64,000 bases of DNA from Bacteroidia bacterium. Its GTDB lineage: Bacteria > Bacteroidota > Bacteroidia > UKL13-3. Position numbers and translations under genes: made by a program. How positions within the stretch are numbered: the stretch's first letter is position 1; each line of letters opens with the position of its first letter. This document shows positions 53,081 through 62,464 of this stretch, piece after piece. The notes beneath the pieces were generated by a model that saw only the letters and a list, made by a program, of their open reading frames with translations, was not told the origin of the DNA and made no database searches. The DNA is taken from assembly GCA_025454975.1 (NCBI GenBank), contig JALONK010000009.1:1-64000 (forward strand), given 5' to 3'.

Positions 53081-55369
53081 TTAGAAGGAATAATTTATCC
53101 CCAGTGTGGGAATAATAGGCAACTGATTGATACGTGTAAAGCGTGAACGGTCGAAATAAAATATATTTTCCCTGTTATAAACGTTGGTAGCGCCCACAGT
53201 TGCGGTTAGTGACTTGCTTTTGCTGAAATTCATTTTTTTAGACAGTGATACATCCAATCGGTGGAAAGTAGGTAATCTTCCACTGTTAATATCAGTAAAA
53301 TAGAAACCTAGATTTCCATTTTGATTCAAATAATCATTGTTTAACCCTCTAGAAACATCTAAACGTTCGTAATAACCTTGGGTTTGAGTAAATGGAAATC
53401 CTGAACCAAAATTCCAACGTGCATTTAAATTCCAACTACGTTCTTTATCAAAGCTGTAGGTAAGCACTAAGTTTACATTATGTCTTCTGTCGAAATGCGG
53501 AAAATAAGAACGGCGACCATCGAATCGTTCAACAAAAGTTAAGCTGTAAACTGCCCAAAAATAAATTTTCTTAAATTCATACGTGTATTTAAAATCCATA
53601 CCATACGAACTTCCATCTTCAACAATAAAATCTAACCTTTGAAATTCGGGTTTATCTATTTGTGAGGTGTTATATATTTTATCTCGGTTAATGTTGGTAA
53701 GTTGGGTGAATTTCTTATAATATCCTTCGATGTTAATCTGTTGATGTTTACCTAAGTCGAATTCGAATCCGGCACCCGAATGCCAAGCCTTTTGTAACCT
53801 GCTTTCAACCGGTTCACCACTGAAGGTGCGTGGCAGTACGTCGGGGCCTGATAAAAAGCCATAAAATAAATTAACCACATCTTGATCACTTACCGCCGCT
53901 AATAGGTTTTGCGAATAAAATCCAGCGGCCGCCTTAAACCTAATTTTGTCGGTAACATTATATTTAAGGGCAAGGCGTGGTTCAGGACTAATTTCACTTA
54001 AACTTACATAAGCTTGTATGCGAATGCCCGGTTCAATTAAAAAACGTCCTATTGATTTTTTATACCTCACATAACCTGAGATTTCTGTTGTATAATCAGT
54101 TTGTTCCAAACCATAACCAAAAGGATTTACATATTTAAAGTCTGTAGTAAATCCATTCAATTCAATACCATATTTAACATCATCTTTTCCTGAAAAATAG
54201 GTGAAATTTACATTGATATTAAAGCCATTAATAGAGCTTTCTCGCGGTAACCCATCTGCTTCTTTTTGCTCCATCTTGTAACCCGAATAAGTAGCTGCAC
54301 CATTAATCAAAGTTGATCCTTCCGGAACAATGTAAAAATTAGCTCCAAATCCTGATGAATTCCATGCATACGATGTTTGAGGAAATTTAACTTGGTCGTT
54401 AAAATTAAATCCAAACAAATTTAGTTTAGACCCTCCGCCACTTATAAAACTTGTTTTTCCATACACGTCAGTAAAACTAAATGGTAAACCATCTTTACCT
54501 GCATAACTATACAATGCAGGGGCTGTTCTATCCAAATATGATGTTTTATATGAAAATATTACAGAAGACGAGCCACCATCTTCGGTAAACTTACTGATTG
54601 GTCCTTCTAATAAAACTTTTCCGGTAATTGGTGACACGTTTACTTTTCCTGAAAACTGTGTTTTATTACCTTCTCTGGTGTTCACATCAATAACAGCGCC
54701 TATTCGCCCACCATATTGTGCTCCAAATCCGCCTGCATAAACATCAGCACTTCTGATAATGTCGGCATCGAACACACTAAATAAACCAATGGAGTGAAAT
54801 GGATTATAAATGGTCATGCCATCTAATAAAATTTTATTATGCACGGGTGTACCGCCTCTAATATATAATTGGCCACCCTGATCACCCGAAAACACAACTC
54901 CTGGAAGCACTTGAAGGTATTGTGCCAAATCAGGTTCGCCTCCAAACGCGGGTAACATTTTTAGCTCTTTTTGTGTGATGGTGTTTACCGATATTTTTAC
55001 TTCATTTTTATCTTTTTGACGCTGACCAATAATTTTAGCTTCTTCAAGTTTAATTGTACTTTTTTTAGCGAATAAGTTTTGATTTAAAATTTTTCCTGCA
55101 ACAATTTCAATCTTTGCAATAGCGGTATCATAACCAATCGCAACACATTTTAGGGTATACAATCCCGGTTTTATTTTGGTTAAGGCGAAAAAACCATTCA
55201 TATCTGTTGTCCGTCCAACCATTAATTCTTGGATAAAAACTGTGCTGAAAATAAGAGGTTCGCCATTATCTTTATCGTAGGCAAATCCGCGTACCTCACC
55301 GGTTTGTCCAAAAGCATCGGTACTTAATAAACAAGCAATAAGGAAAATAATACAATTTAATCTGTTCAC
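53081..55369 (-). CDS. TonB-dependent receptor with carboxypeptidase-like N-terminal domain
   Basis: A 762-residue outer-membrane transporter starting at a GTG (55367-55369). Signal peptide 1-22 (ending AFGQ), a carboxypeptidase-regulatory-like domain about 24-105, a plug domain at about 118-228 (YLQVLPGVVFSGDQGGQLYIRGG, shortened, the classic plug motif), and a 22-strand barrel to the C-terminal Phe of GINYSF. It takes up a large substrate, energised by TonB-ExbBD elsewhere. No SusD-like gene is next to it, so it is not a typical polysaccharide-utilisation pair. It stands apart from the TPR/barrel operon by 48 bases and may share its transcript. Confidence 0.93.
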   Translation of the reverse strand: MNRLNCIIFLIACLLSTDAFGQTGEVRGFAYDKDNGEPLIFSTVFIQELMVGRTTDMNGFFALTKIKPGLYTLKCVAIGYDTAIAKIEIVAGKILNQNLFAKKSTIKLEEAKIIGQRQKDKNEVKISVNTITQKELKMLPAFGGEPDLAQYLQVLPGVVFSGDQGGQLYIRGGTPVHNKILLDGMTIYNPFHSIGLFSVFDADIIRSADVYAGGFGAQYGGRIGAVIDVNTREGNKTQFSGKVNVSPITGKVLLEGPISKFTEDGGSSSVIFSYKTSYLDRTAPALYSYAGKDGLPFSFTDVYGKTSFISGGGSKLNLFGFNFNDQVKFPQTSYAWNSSGFGANFYIVPEGSTLINGAATYSGYKMEQKEADGLPRESSINGFNINVNFTYFSGKDDVKYGIELNGFTTDFKYVNPFGYGLEQTDYTTEISGYVRYKKSIGRFLIEPGIRIQAYVSLSEISPEPRLALKYNVTDKIRFKAAAGFYSQNLLAAVSDQDVVNLFYGFLSGPDVLPRTFSGEPVESRLQKAWHSGAGFEFDLGKHQQINIEGYYKKFTQLTNINRDKIYNTSQIDKPEFQRLDFIVEDGSSYGMDFKYTYEFKKIYFWAVYSLTFVERFDGRRSYFPHFDRRHNVNLVLTYSFDKERSWNLNARWNFGSGFPFTQTQGYYERLDVSRGLNNDYLNQNGNLGFYFTDINSGRLPTFHRLDVSLSKKMNFSKSKSLTATVGATNVYNRENIFYFDRSRFTRINQLPIIPTLGINYSF

Positions 55370-55475
55370 GTAAATGAGTTCTTTTTAAAAAAGGTTTGCA
55401 AGAATAAAGGATTTCTTACAGACTCAGTAATTTAAAAATTGGTTGTATAACTTGACAAACGATAAGGCATTTCAC

Positions 55476-55505
55476 TTGTTTAGCGTTGTTTTAATGTTAT
55501 TTTTG
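55476..55505 (+). promoter_or_regulatory. Promoter of the polysaccharide export cluster
   Basis: TTG at 55476-55478 is followed after 19 bases by TATTTTTG (55498-55505), an exact match to the TAnnTTTG -7 element with ideal spacing. Transcription should start near 55510, so ATG 55511 would be leaderless and ATG 55526 is the likely translation start. Confidence 0.7.
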
Positions 55506-55525
55506 CCATTATGGTGAAACGAGTT

Positions 55526-57976
55526 ATGAAAAAATACACTTTACTTGCTATATTATTATCTTGTTTGTCAGTTACTTATAATGTAGCCTTGGCACAAAAA
55601 AGTATTTCATTACGAAACATTCAAGAGGTTAAAGTGGATGAACTTTCTGATGATCAAATAAAAATGTTTTTAGTAGAGTTGAAAAATGCCGGTTATTCAC
55701 CTGCACAACTTCCACAATTAGCCGCACAAAGGAAAATGCCAACCGAAGAGATTGATAAATTGCTTGGCAGAATAAATAAAATAGAAAATCCTGGATCTGA
55801 TGCGGGTTCATCTCAACAATCCGAAAGAACTTTGAATGATGATGCTGCGCTTGCTAAAGATAAAACAGATCAATTATTTAAATCATTAGAGAAACAAGTG
55901 TTTGGAGCTGAATTATTTAATAACAAAAACCTAACCTTTGAACCTAATATAAAAATTCCTACTCCGGCAAATTATGTGTTGGCAACCGACGATGAATTAA
56001 TAATTGATGTTTATGGTTTCAGTGAAGCTACTTACCGTTTAAAGGTATCACCTGAAGGTAGTATCCGAATTCCTAATATTGGTCCGGTGCAGGTTTCGGG
56101 AAATACTATTGAAGCAGCCAGACGAAAAATTACTTCGAAGTTGGTAAGTATATATTCAGGTATTGGTACAGGTGAAACCGGCGTTAATATTACTTTAGGC
56201 GCAATCAGAAGTATTAAGGTAATTATTTTGGGTGAAGTAAATTTACCCGGAACTTACACCTTACCTTCTTTGGCCACAGTATTTAATGCATTATATGCGA
56301 GCGGTGGTCCGAACAAGAATGGGTCATTCAGAAACATAAAGGTAATACGTAACGGAAAGGTAATCGCGGTGGTGGATGTGTATGATTTTTTATTGAAGGG
56401 AGAATCAAAATCTAACATCAGATTAAATGACCAGGATGTTATTAAAGTGAGTCCTTATCAAAATCGTATTGAATTAACAGGTGAAGTGAAAAGGCCTGCT
56501 TATTATGAGGTAGAAGAAAAAGAAACGTTAAAAGATGTAATTCAGTTTGCCGGTGGTTTTACTGATGAAGCTTACAGAACACGAGTAAAAGTAATACGCA
56601 ATGGCGCAACTGAAAAAAGCGTTGCCGATGTACCAAATGAAATGTTTACCTTTTTTCTTCCTCAATCTGGTGATGTATTTGAAGTTGGTAAGTTGTTGGA
56701 TAGATTTAGTAATAGGGTAATCATTAGGGGTGCAGTTTTTCGTCCGGGTTATTATAGTTTAGAACCGGGAATGACCATTTCCGGATTAATTAAAAAGGCT
56801 GATGGACTTAAAGAGGATGCGTTTTTAAACCGAGCAATTGTATATAGGCTTAAGGATGATAACAGTTTAGAGATATTGAGCTTTAACTTGGGAGAAATTC
56901 TTAAAGGTGTGGGAGATTTTGTTTTAAAACGTGAGGATGTAATCGAGATCAATTCCAAACTTGAATTAAAAGAGCAATATAACTTTACCATAAAGGGAGA
57001 GGTGTTAAGGCCTGGAACTTATCCTTATGCAGACAATGCAAGTGTAGAAGATTTAATTATAGCCGCCGGTGGTATTAAAGAAAGTGGGTCGAGAAAAAAG
57101 ATTGAAATTGCCAGAAGAGTTTCAGGTAAGGATGGTGTAGTTAATACAGAATCTTCTGAAATTATATCTGTTGAAATAAATGAGGATTTAAAATCTGATA
57201 AACCAATAAATTTAATGCCTTATGATATCGTTAGTGTATTTTCTTTACCGGGTTATACTTCACAAAAAATGGTATTAATTGAAGGTGAAGTGTTGTATCC
57301 GGGCGAATATGCAATTGCTTCAAAAAAGGAAAGAATATCAACACTAATTAAACGAGCCGGCGGTGTTAATCCTTCAGGTTTTTTAGAAGGAGCTGTATTA
57401 ATCAGAACGAAAAAGTTTACTAAAGCAGAGGAAATTATTTTTAATCAGAAATTAGAATCAATTAAAAAAGAAGCTAAAGACAGTGCAAGGTTGCAAGAGA
57501 TAATAAATAATGAGTTGTCGAACAGGACCTCTATTGTAGGTATAAATCTTAAAAAGATTCTGGAAAACCCCGGGTCGAGGTTTGATTTGTTTTTAGAAGA
57601 AGGTGATTTAATAAGTATTCCTACCGAAAGACAAACGATAAAAGTGAGTGGTGAAGTATTATATCCTGTTCGTATTCCTTATCAAAAAGGACGACGATTT
57701 GGCAGTTATGTTAATGGGTCGGGTGGGTACTCACAAAAGGCATTAAAGCGCAGGGGTTATGTAGTTTATGCTAACGGAATTGTTAAATCAACCAGAAATT
57801 ATTTGATTTTCAAAGTGCACCCGAAGATTAAACCGGGAAGTGAAATAATTATTCCGCCGCAGCAAGAACGACGTAAGGTGGCTTTAGCTGAAATTGTTGG
57901 TGTTACTTCGGGATTATCAACTATTGCTTTGTTAATTTTTACGATTATCAATGCCAATAATTCAGGAGGGAACTAA
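55526..57976 (+). CDS. SLBB-domain polysaccharide export protein (Wza-like)
   Basis: An 816-residue exported protein. I start at ATG 55526 (MKKYTLLAILLSC), which gives a signal peptide, because the promoter leaves no leader for ATG 55511. A helical N-terminal region (to about 120) is followed by the polysaccharide export domain (about 150-225, PTPANYVLATDDELIIDVYG, shortened) and then about six SLBB beta-grasp repeats (for example VIILGEVNLPGTYTL, IELTGEVKRPAYYEV, VIIRGAVFRPGYYSL and FTIKGEVLRPGTYPY as separate cores). A C-terminal membrane helix lies near 795-812. It should form the outer-membrane channel of a capsule or exopolysaccharide secretion machine and heads the cluster. Much larger than E. 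coli Wza (about 380), as is usual in Bacteroidota. Confidence 0.93.
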   Translation: MKKYTLLAILLSCLSVTYNVALAQKSISLRNIQEVKVDELSDDQIKMFLVELKNAGYSPAQLPQLAAQRKMPTEEIDKLLGRINKIENPGSDAGSSQQSERTLNDDAALAKDKTDQLFKSLEKQVFGAELFNNKNLTFEPNIKIPTPANYVLATDDELIIDVYGFSEATYRLKVSPEGSIRIPNIGPVQVSGNTIEAARRKITSKLVSIYSGIGTGETGVNITLGAIRSIKVIILGEVNLPGTYTLPSLATVFNALYASGGPNKNGSFRNIKVIRNGKVIAVVDVYDFLLKGESKSNIRLNDQDVIKVSPYQNRIELTGEVKRPAYYEVEEKETLKDVIQFAGGFTDEAYRTRVKVIRNGATEKSVADVPNEMFTFFLPQSGDVFEVGKLLDRFSNRVIIRGAVFRPGYYSLEPGMTISGLIKKADGLKEDAFLNRAIVYRLKDDNSLEILSFNLGEILKGVGDFVLKREDVIEINSKLELKEQYNFTIKGEVLRPGTYPYADNASVEDLIIAAGGIKESGSRKKIEIARRVSGKDGVVNTESSEIISVEINEDLKSDKPINLMPYDIVSVFSLPGYTSQKMVLIEGEVLYPGEYAIASKKERISTLIKRAGGVNPSGFLEGAVLIRTKKFTKAEEIIFNQKLESIKKEAKDSARLQEIINNELSNRTSIVGINLKKILENPGSRFDLFLEEGDLISIPTERQTIKVSGEVLYPVRIPYQKGRRFGSYVNGSGGYSQKALKRRGYVVYANGIVKSTRNYLIFKVHPKIKPGSEIIIPPQQERRKVALAEIVGVTSGLSTIALLIFTIINANNSGGN

Positions 57977-57979
57977 TAC

Positions 57980-58996
57980 ATGAGTTCAGATAGTAAGATA
58001 CAATTTGCGGTTGTTGGCTGTGGGCATATAGGTAAACGCCATGCTGAGATGATTAAACGCAATGATGAATCGTTGTTGGTGGCATTAGTAGATATAAAAA
58101 GGAGAGAGGAGTTGAATCTAGAACAATTTGCCGATATACCACTTTATGATTCGGTTGAGAAAATGCTCGCTTCGCATCCCGATGTTGAAGTAGTGAACAT
58201 CGCAAGTCCGAATGGTTACCACGCACAACAAGCCTTATTGTGCTTATCAGCAGGAAAACACATTGTTGTTGAAAAGCCAATGGCTTTAAATAAATCTGAT
58301 GCTGAAAAGGTAATTTTTAAAGCACTTCAAGTACATAAACATGTTTTTGCAGTTATGCAAAATAGGTATTCACCACCTAGTGTTTGGATAAAAGATGTAA
58401 TTGAAAAAGGCATACTGGGTAAGGTTTTTATGGTTCAGTTAAACTGTTATTGGAACCGAGACAACCGCTATTACAAGCCTGATAGTTGGCATGGTAAGAA
58501 AGATTTAGACGGAGGAACCTTATTTACACAATTCTCTCATTTTGTAGATATCATGTATTGGTTGTTTGGAGATATACAACATATTCAAGCAAGGTTTAAC
58601 GACTTTAATCACAAAACATTAACTGAATTTGAGGATAGTGGATTTGTAAGTTTTGAATTTGTAGATGGTGGAATGGGTTGCATTAATTATTCAACAAGTG
58701 TTTGGGATAAAAATTTGGAAAGCAGCATGACCATTATAGCTGAAAATGGAAGCGTTAAAATCGGCGGTCAATATATGAATGAAGTGGAATATTGCCATAT
58801 TAAGAACTATGAGATGCCGGTGTTAGCTCCAACTAATCCCGGTAATGATTATGGTGCCTATAAGGGGTCGGCACAAAATCACCATTACGTGATTGAAAAT
58901 GTTGTAGATGTTTTAAAGGGCAGAGCTCCAATAACCACCAATGCTTTAGAAGGTTTAAAAGTGGTTGATATTATTGAACGGATTTATAATGTATAA
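57980..58996 (+). CDS. Gfo/Idh/MocA-family sugar dehydrogenase (WlbA/WbpB-like)
   Basis: A 338-residue NAD-dependent dehydrogenase. The Rossmann loop is intact as GCGHIG (13-18), and the catalytic EKP motif is present at 98-100 (KHIVVEKPMAL). WNRDNRYYKPDSWHGKKDLDGG near 152-173 (shortened) and the following HFVDIMYWLFGD resemble the UDP-N-acetyl-glucosaminuronate 3-dehydrogenases of surface-polysaccharide clusters. It probably makes a keto sugar nucleotide on the way to a diacetamido-uronic acid. It starts 4 bases after the export gene and is co-transcribed. Confidence 0.92.
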   Translation: MSSDSKIQFAVVGCGHIGKRHAEMIKRNDESLLVALVDIKRREELNLEQFADIPLYDSVEKMLASHPDVEVVNIASPNGYHAQQALLCLSAGKHIVVEKPMALNKSDAEKVIFKALQVHKHVFAVMQNRYSPPSVWIKDVIEKGILGKVFMVQLNCYWNRDNRYYKPDSWHGKKDLDGGTLFTQFSHFVDIMYWLFGDIQHIQARFNDFNHKTLTEFEDSGFVSFEFVDGGMGCINYSTSVWDKNLESSMTIIAENGSVKIGGQYMNEVEYCHIKNYEMPVLAPTNPGNDYGAYKGSAQNHHYVIENVVDVLKGRAPITTNALEGLKVVDIIERIYNV

Positions 58997-59016
58997 AAAT
59001 TTAAAGCGATATTTCA

Positions 59017-60063
59017 ATGGATAAACCTAATGAAATTACGATAAAGGAAATTGTATTGTCGTTTATAACCTGGAAAAATTACTTGTTAACCAAATGGAAG
59101 CAAGTGATTTTAACTGCTGTAACCTTTGGTTTAATAGGTTTGACCTATGCATTCATGCAAAACAAACTTTATCAAGCTGAGCTAACTTTTGCTTTAGACG
59201 AAAAAGGAAGTGCAGCAAGTTCGTATGCCAGTATAGCCAGTCAATTTGGGATTGATATTGGCAAAGGTGATGGAGGAGTATTTGTCGGCGACAATATTAT
59301 GGAATTATTCAAATCAAGATTAATTATAGAAAAAACCCTTCTTTCAAAACAAAATCACCCTTCCGATACCGATTTGATTTTAAATTATTACATCAAAACC
59401 TTTGAGTTTGATAAAGGATGGGAAGATAAAGAGCAATTAAAAGATTTAAAGTTTACCTCCACCCAACCGCGTCATACATTTTCAAGAATACAGGATAGCA
59501 TTCTAGGACTTGTTTCATCAAGCATCAAAAAAAATAACTTGTTGGTTGAGAAATACGATAAACGACTCAACATTATTAGTGTTAAAGTGAAATCATTTAA
59601 TGAGCGGTTTTCTAAAATGTTTTGCGAAAAACTTGCTGAAAATGTGCATGCATTTTATATCGAAAGTAAAACTAAGAAAATTAGAAGGTCGGTTGATTTA
59701 TTACAAAACCGTGTTGACTCAGTCCATCAGGCTTTAATTGGAGAAATGTATGGATTGGCGGTTAACCAAGATCAAAATATTAACCCTAGTCGCATGCAAG
59801 GAAAGGTTGGATTAAATCAGAAGCAAATTAATATCCAAATGTTAACTTCAATGTATGTTGAACTTACTAAAAATCTTGAAATATCACGATTAACCTTGAT
59901 GAAGGAGGAACCACTTATTCAGGTAATTGAGCGACCTATTGCACCCCTTCCTTATACAAAACCAAGTAAGTTAATATCTTTAATTATCGGAGGTTTTCTA
60001 GGTGGATTGTTGAGTGTTGCTTATTTTGTAATCAAAAAAATCTTACGTAATAGTGTTCAATAA
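59017..60063 (+). CDS. Wzz-type polysaccharide chain-length determinant protein
   Basis: A 348-residue inner-membrane protein with a cytoplasmic tail of about 32 residues, membrane helix 1 (about 33-50), a large periplasmic helical domain (about 52-315) and membrane helix 2 (about 322-341), followed by a short basic tail. The typical PCP proline-rich segment precedes helix 2 (IERPIAPLPYTKPSK). No kinase domain is attached, so it belongs to the non-kinase Wzz class and should set polymer length in a Wzy-dependent pathway. The next gene begins 11 bases inside its 3' end. Confidence 0.92.
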   Translation: MDKPNEITIKEIVLSFITWKNYLLTKWKQVILTAVTFGLIGLTYAFMQNKLYQAELTFALDEKGSAASSYASIASQFGIDIGKGDGGVFVGDNIMELFKSRLIIEKTLLSKQNHPSDTDLILNYYIKTFEFDKGWEDKEQLKDLKFTSTQPRHTFSRIQDSILGLVSSSIKKNNLLVEKYDKRLNIISVKVKSFNERFSKMFCEKLAENVHAFYIESKTKKIRRSVDLLQNRVDSVHQALIGEMYGLAVNQDQNINPSRMQGKVGLNQKQINIQMLTSMYVELTKNLEISRLTLMKEEPLIQVIERPIAPLPYTKPSKLISLIIGGFLGGLLSVAYFVIKKILRNSVQ

Positions 60064-61369
60064 ACATCCCAATTGGCGCAATTACCTTAAGGTTAATTTT
60101 ACTAAGCTGCTTAAATCTCAGTTTGTAAAAGTTTCTTTTTTTTCATCTATTGCCACAGGGATACGATTGATTACTTCATTTGCTTCAGCTAAAATCATGG
60201 CTGTATATTTAGGTCCTGCCGGTCTTGGATTACTCGGACAGTTTAGTAGCTTTATTTCCATAATTTTAAATGCCTCAACAGGCGCTATTAATAATGGTAC
60301 AACCAAATATTTAGCAGAATATACAGGGGATGAACCTAAACAATTAGGTATTATTAAGGCATCTTTTATTGTTGCTATTTGCTGCTCGATAATAACTGGA
60401 TTAATAACAGTAATATTCGCAAATTATTGGAGTGAAGTATTACTTGATTCAATAGCATATAGTTATATTTTTATATTATTTGGCGCAAGTATTTTACTGT
60501 ATTCTTTCTTTTTTATTACCATGTCAGTAATAAATGGTTTACAGCATTATAAATTGTTCAACATCATCAGCACTATTTCATCTGTTATAGGTTTAGGCTA
60601 TTCTGTTTTGCTTATTAAAACGTATGGCCTAGATGGCGCTCTCATTGCATTGGCTACTTCACAATCCATCATGTTTGTGCTGTTTATGTTTTCTACTTCT
60701 ATCCTAAAAAAGGGAATACAAGTTTATCGCTCAACTGTAGATAGAACCATCTATAAGAAATTATTTCAATTTTCATTAATGACCGTGTTTAGTGTGATTG
60801 CATTGCCGGTGGCACAAATTATTATTCGGAAATTTTTATTGTGGTATCAAACCTCAACCGACATGGGGTTTTATGAAGCGATTAATAGAATTTCAACCAT
60901 CTATTTAACTTTAATTACAACAACGCTTTCTATATATTACCTACCAAAATTATCATCTATAACCAATAAAAATTTACTGAGAAAAGAAATCCTCACAGGT
61001 TATAAATTGATAATCCCAATAACGATTTGTTTATTATTTTTTGTTTATGTTTTAAAACAACAAGTAATCCGAATCGTGTTTGCACCTTCATTCGAAGCTA
61101 TGGAAGGTTACTTTTTACCCCAAATTATAGGCGATTTTTTTAAGATTGCATCGTGGTTATTAGCTTATCAAATGTTAGCTAAGGCCATGACTAAAATGTT
61201 TATTATAACCGAAGGACTTTTTACCATTTCTTTAATTTTATTGTCGTATATATGTATTAAGAATTATGGAGGGATAGGTTCGGTTTATGCTTATGCAATT
61301 AACTATTCACTCTATTTTTTCACAATGATCTATTTGTTCAGAGATCTAATTCTTAAACGATTTAATTGA
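60053..61369 (+). CDS. Wzx-type polysaccharide flippase (O-antigen translocase)
   Basis: A 438-residue polytopic membrane protein with about twelve hydrophobic segments, starting at GTG 60053 inside the Wzz gene. The N-terminal pattern KIMAVYLGPAGLGLLGQFSSF is typical of MATE/Wzx flippases of the WzxE type, which move undecaprenyl-linked repeat units across the inner membrane. The start overlaps the upstream gene by 11 bases and the stop overlaps the next ATG by one. No wzy polymerase is seen before the window ends. Confidence 0.92.
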   Translation: MFNKHPNWRNYLKVNFTKLLKSQFVKVSFFSSIATGIRLITSFASAKIMAVYLGPAGLGLLGQFSSFISIILNASTGAINNGTTKYLAEYTGDEPKQLGIIKASFIVAICCSIITGLITVIFANYWSEVLLDSIAYSYIFILFGASILLYSFFFITMSVINGLQHYKLFNIISTISSVIGLGYSVLLIKTYGLDGALIALATSQSIMFVLFMFSTSILKKGIQVYRSTVDRTIYKKLFQFSLMTVFSVIALPVAQIIIRKFLLWYQTSTDMGFYEAINRISTIYLTLITTTLSIYYLPKLSSITNKNLLRKEILTGYKLIIPITICLLFFVYVLKQQVIRIVFAPSFEAMEGYFLPQIIGDFFKIASWLLAYQMLAKAMTKMFIITEGLFTISLILLSYICIKNYGGIGSVYAYAINYSLYFFTMIYLFRDLILKRFN

Positions 61370-62457
61370 TGCGAATATTATTGATAGGTGAATATAGTAA
61401 TGTCCATTGGACTTTAGCTGAAGGCTTAAATAAAATTGGACATCAAGCAGTTGTAGCATCAGGAGGCGATGGCTGGAAAAACTATAGTAGGCATATAGAT
61501 TTCAACTTTAAGAATAGGTTGGATGTATATAAATTTTTAGCAACTTTACCATTTAATAATAAATTTAAAGGTAATGATGTTGTACAGTTCATCAACTTCC
61601 GCTTCTTGTTTGAAGAAAAACAGGACTACCTCAATAAGTTATTATTTAATTTCTTTAAGAAATATAACAATAAAACTTTTTTAGGTGCTTTTGGTGATGA
61701 TTATTTTTGGGTTAAATCATGTATAGATAAACAGTTTAAATACACACAATTTGATTTTATAGATAAAAAAGATGATAAACATTTGTCTCAGGTTCTACAA
61801 CTTTTATCGGCATCAAGCAAAGAACTAAATACATTTATCGCTAATCAATCAAATCGAATTATAGCAGGGTTGTATGAATATTATATGGCCTATCATCATC
61901 AACCCTACCAAAACAAATTATCATTTATCCCTTTCCCAATTAATACTGATAAGTTTAAATATAGTGAGAATAAAGTTAGCAACGGACTAATTAAAATATT
62001 TATAGGTATTCAGGAAAATCGTATAAAATGGAAGGGGATAGACGTGTTGTTGAAGGTACTGAGGGATTTCGCACAAAAATACCCTTCAGATATTGAGTTA
62101 GTTGAAGTTTCAAATGTTCCTTTCGAGAAATATACAGCCTTATATGAAAGTTGCAATGTATTGGTTGATCAATTATATTCATACAGTCCGGCCATTAACG
62201 CCTTAACTGCCATGGCAAAAGGTAAAATTATTTTGGGTGGAGGCGAGTCAGAAATGTATCAGCTCTATCAAGAAAAAGAAAATTTCCCGGTGCTGAATGT
62301 TATTCCTGACGAGAACCAAATTAGCGCACAACTGGAATATTTGTTAGCTAATAAATCAAACTTTGAGGAAATGGGCTACAATAGTGCTAGTTTCGTTGGT
62401 AAACATCATAATTATATTGATGTAGCCAAACAGTACGAAAAACTTTACCTTTCATAA
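61369..62457 (+). CDS. Glycosyltransferase (GT-B fold, polysaccharide cluster)
   Basis: A 362-residue protein that starts MRILLIGEYSNVHWTLAEGL, with the first Rossmann strand and glycine loop. The second domain, from about 190, carries IFIGIQENRIKWKGIDVLL and the late region INALTAMAKGKIILGGGE, the expected donor-binding segment, where the EX7E pattern of GT4 is not clear. So it is a GT-B glycosyltransferase with unassigned family. It shares one base with the flippase stop. The acceptor and sugar are unknown. Confidence 0.82.
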   Translation: MRILLIGEYSNVHWTLAEGLNKIGHQAVVASGGDGWKNYSRHIDFNFKNRLDVYKFLATLPFNNKFKGNDVVQFINFRFLFEEKQDYLNKLLFNFFKKYNNKTFLGAFGDDYFWVKSCIDKQFKYTQFDFIDKKDDKHLSQVLQLLSASSKELNTFIANQSNRIIAGLYEYYMAYHHQPYQNKLSFIPFPINTDKFKYSENKVSNGLIKIFIGIQENRIKWKGIDVLLKVLRDFAQKYPSDIELVEVSNVPFEKYTALYESCNVLVDQLYSYSPAINALTAMAKGKIILGGGESEMYQLYQEKENFPVLNVIPDENQISAQLEYLLANKSNFEEMGYNSASFVGKHHNYIDVAKQYEKLYLS

Positions 62458-62464
62458 CAAGTTT

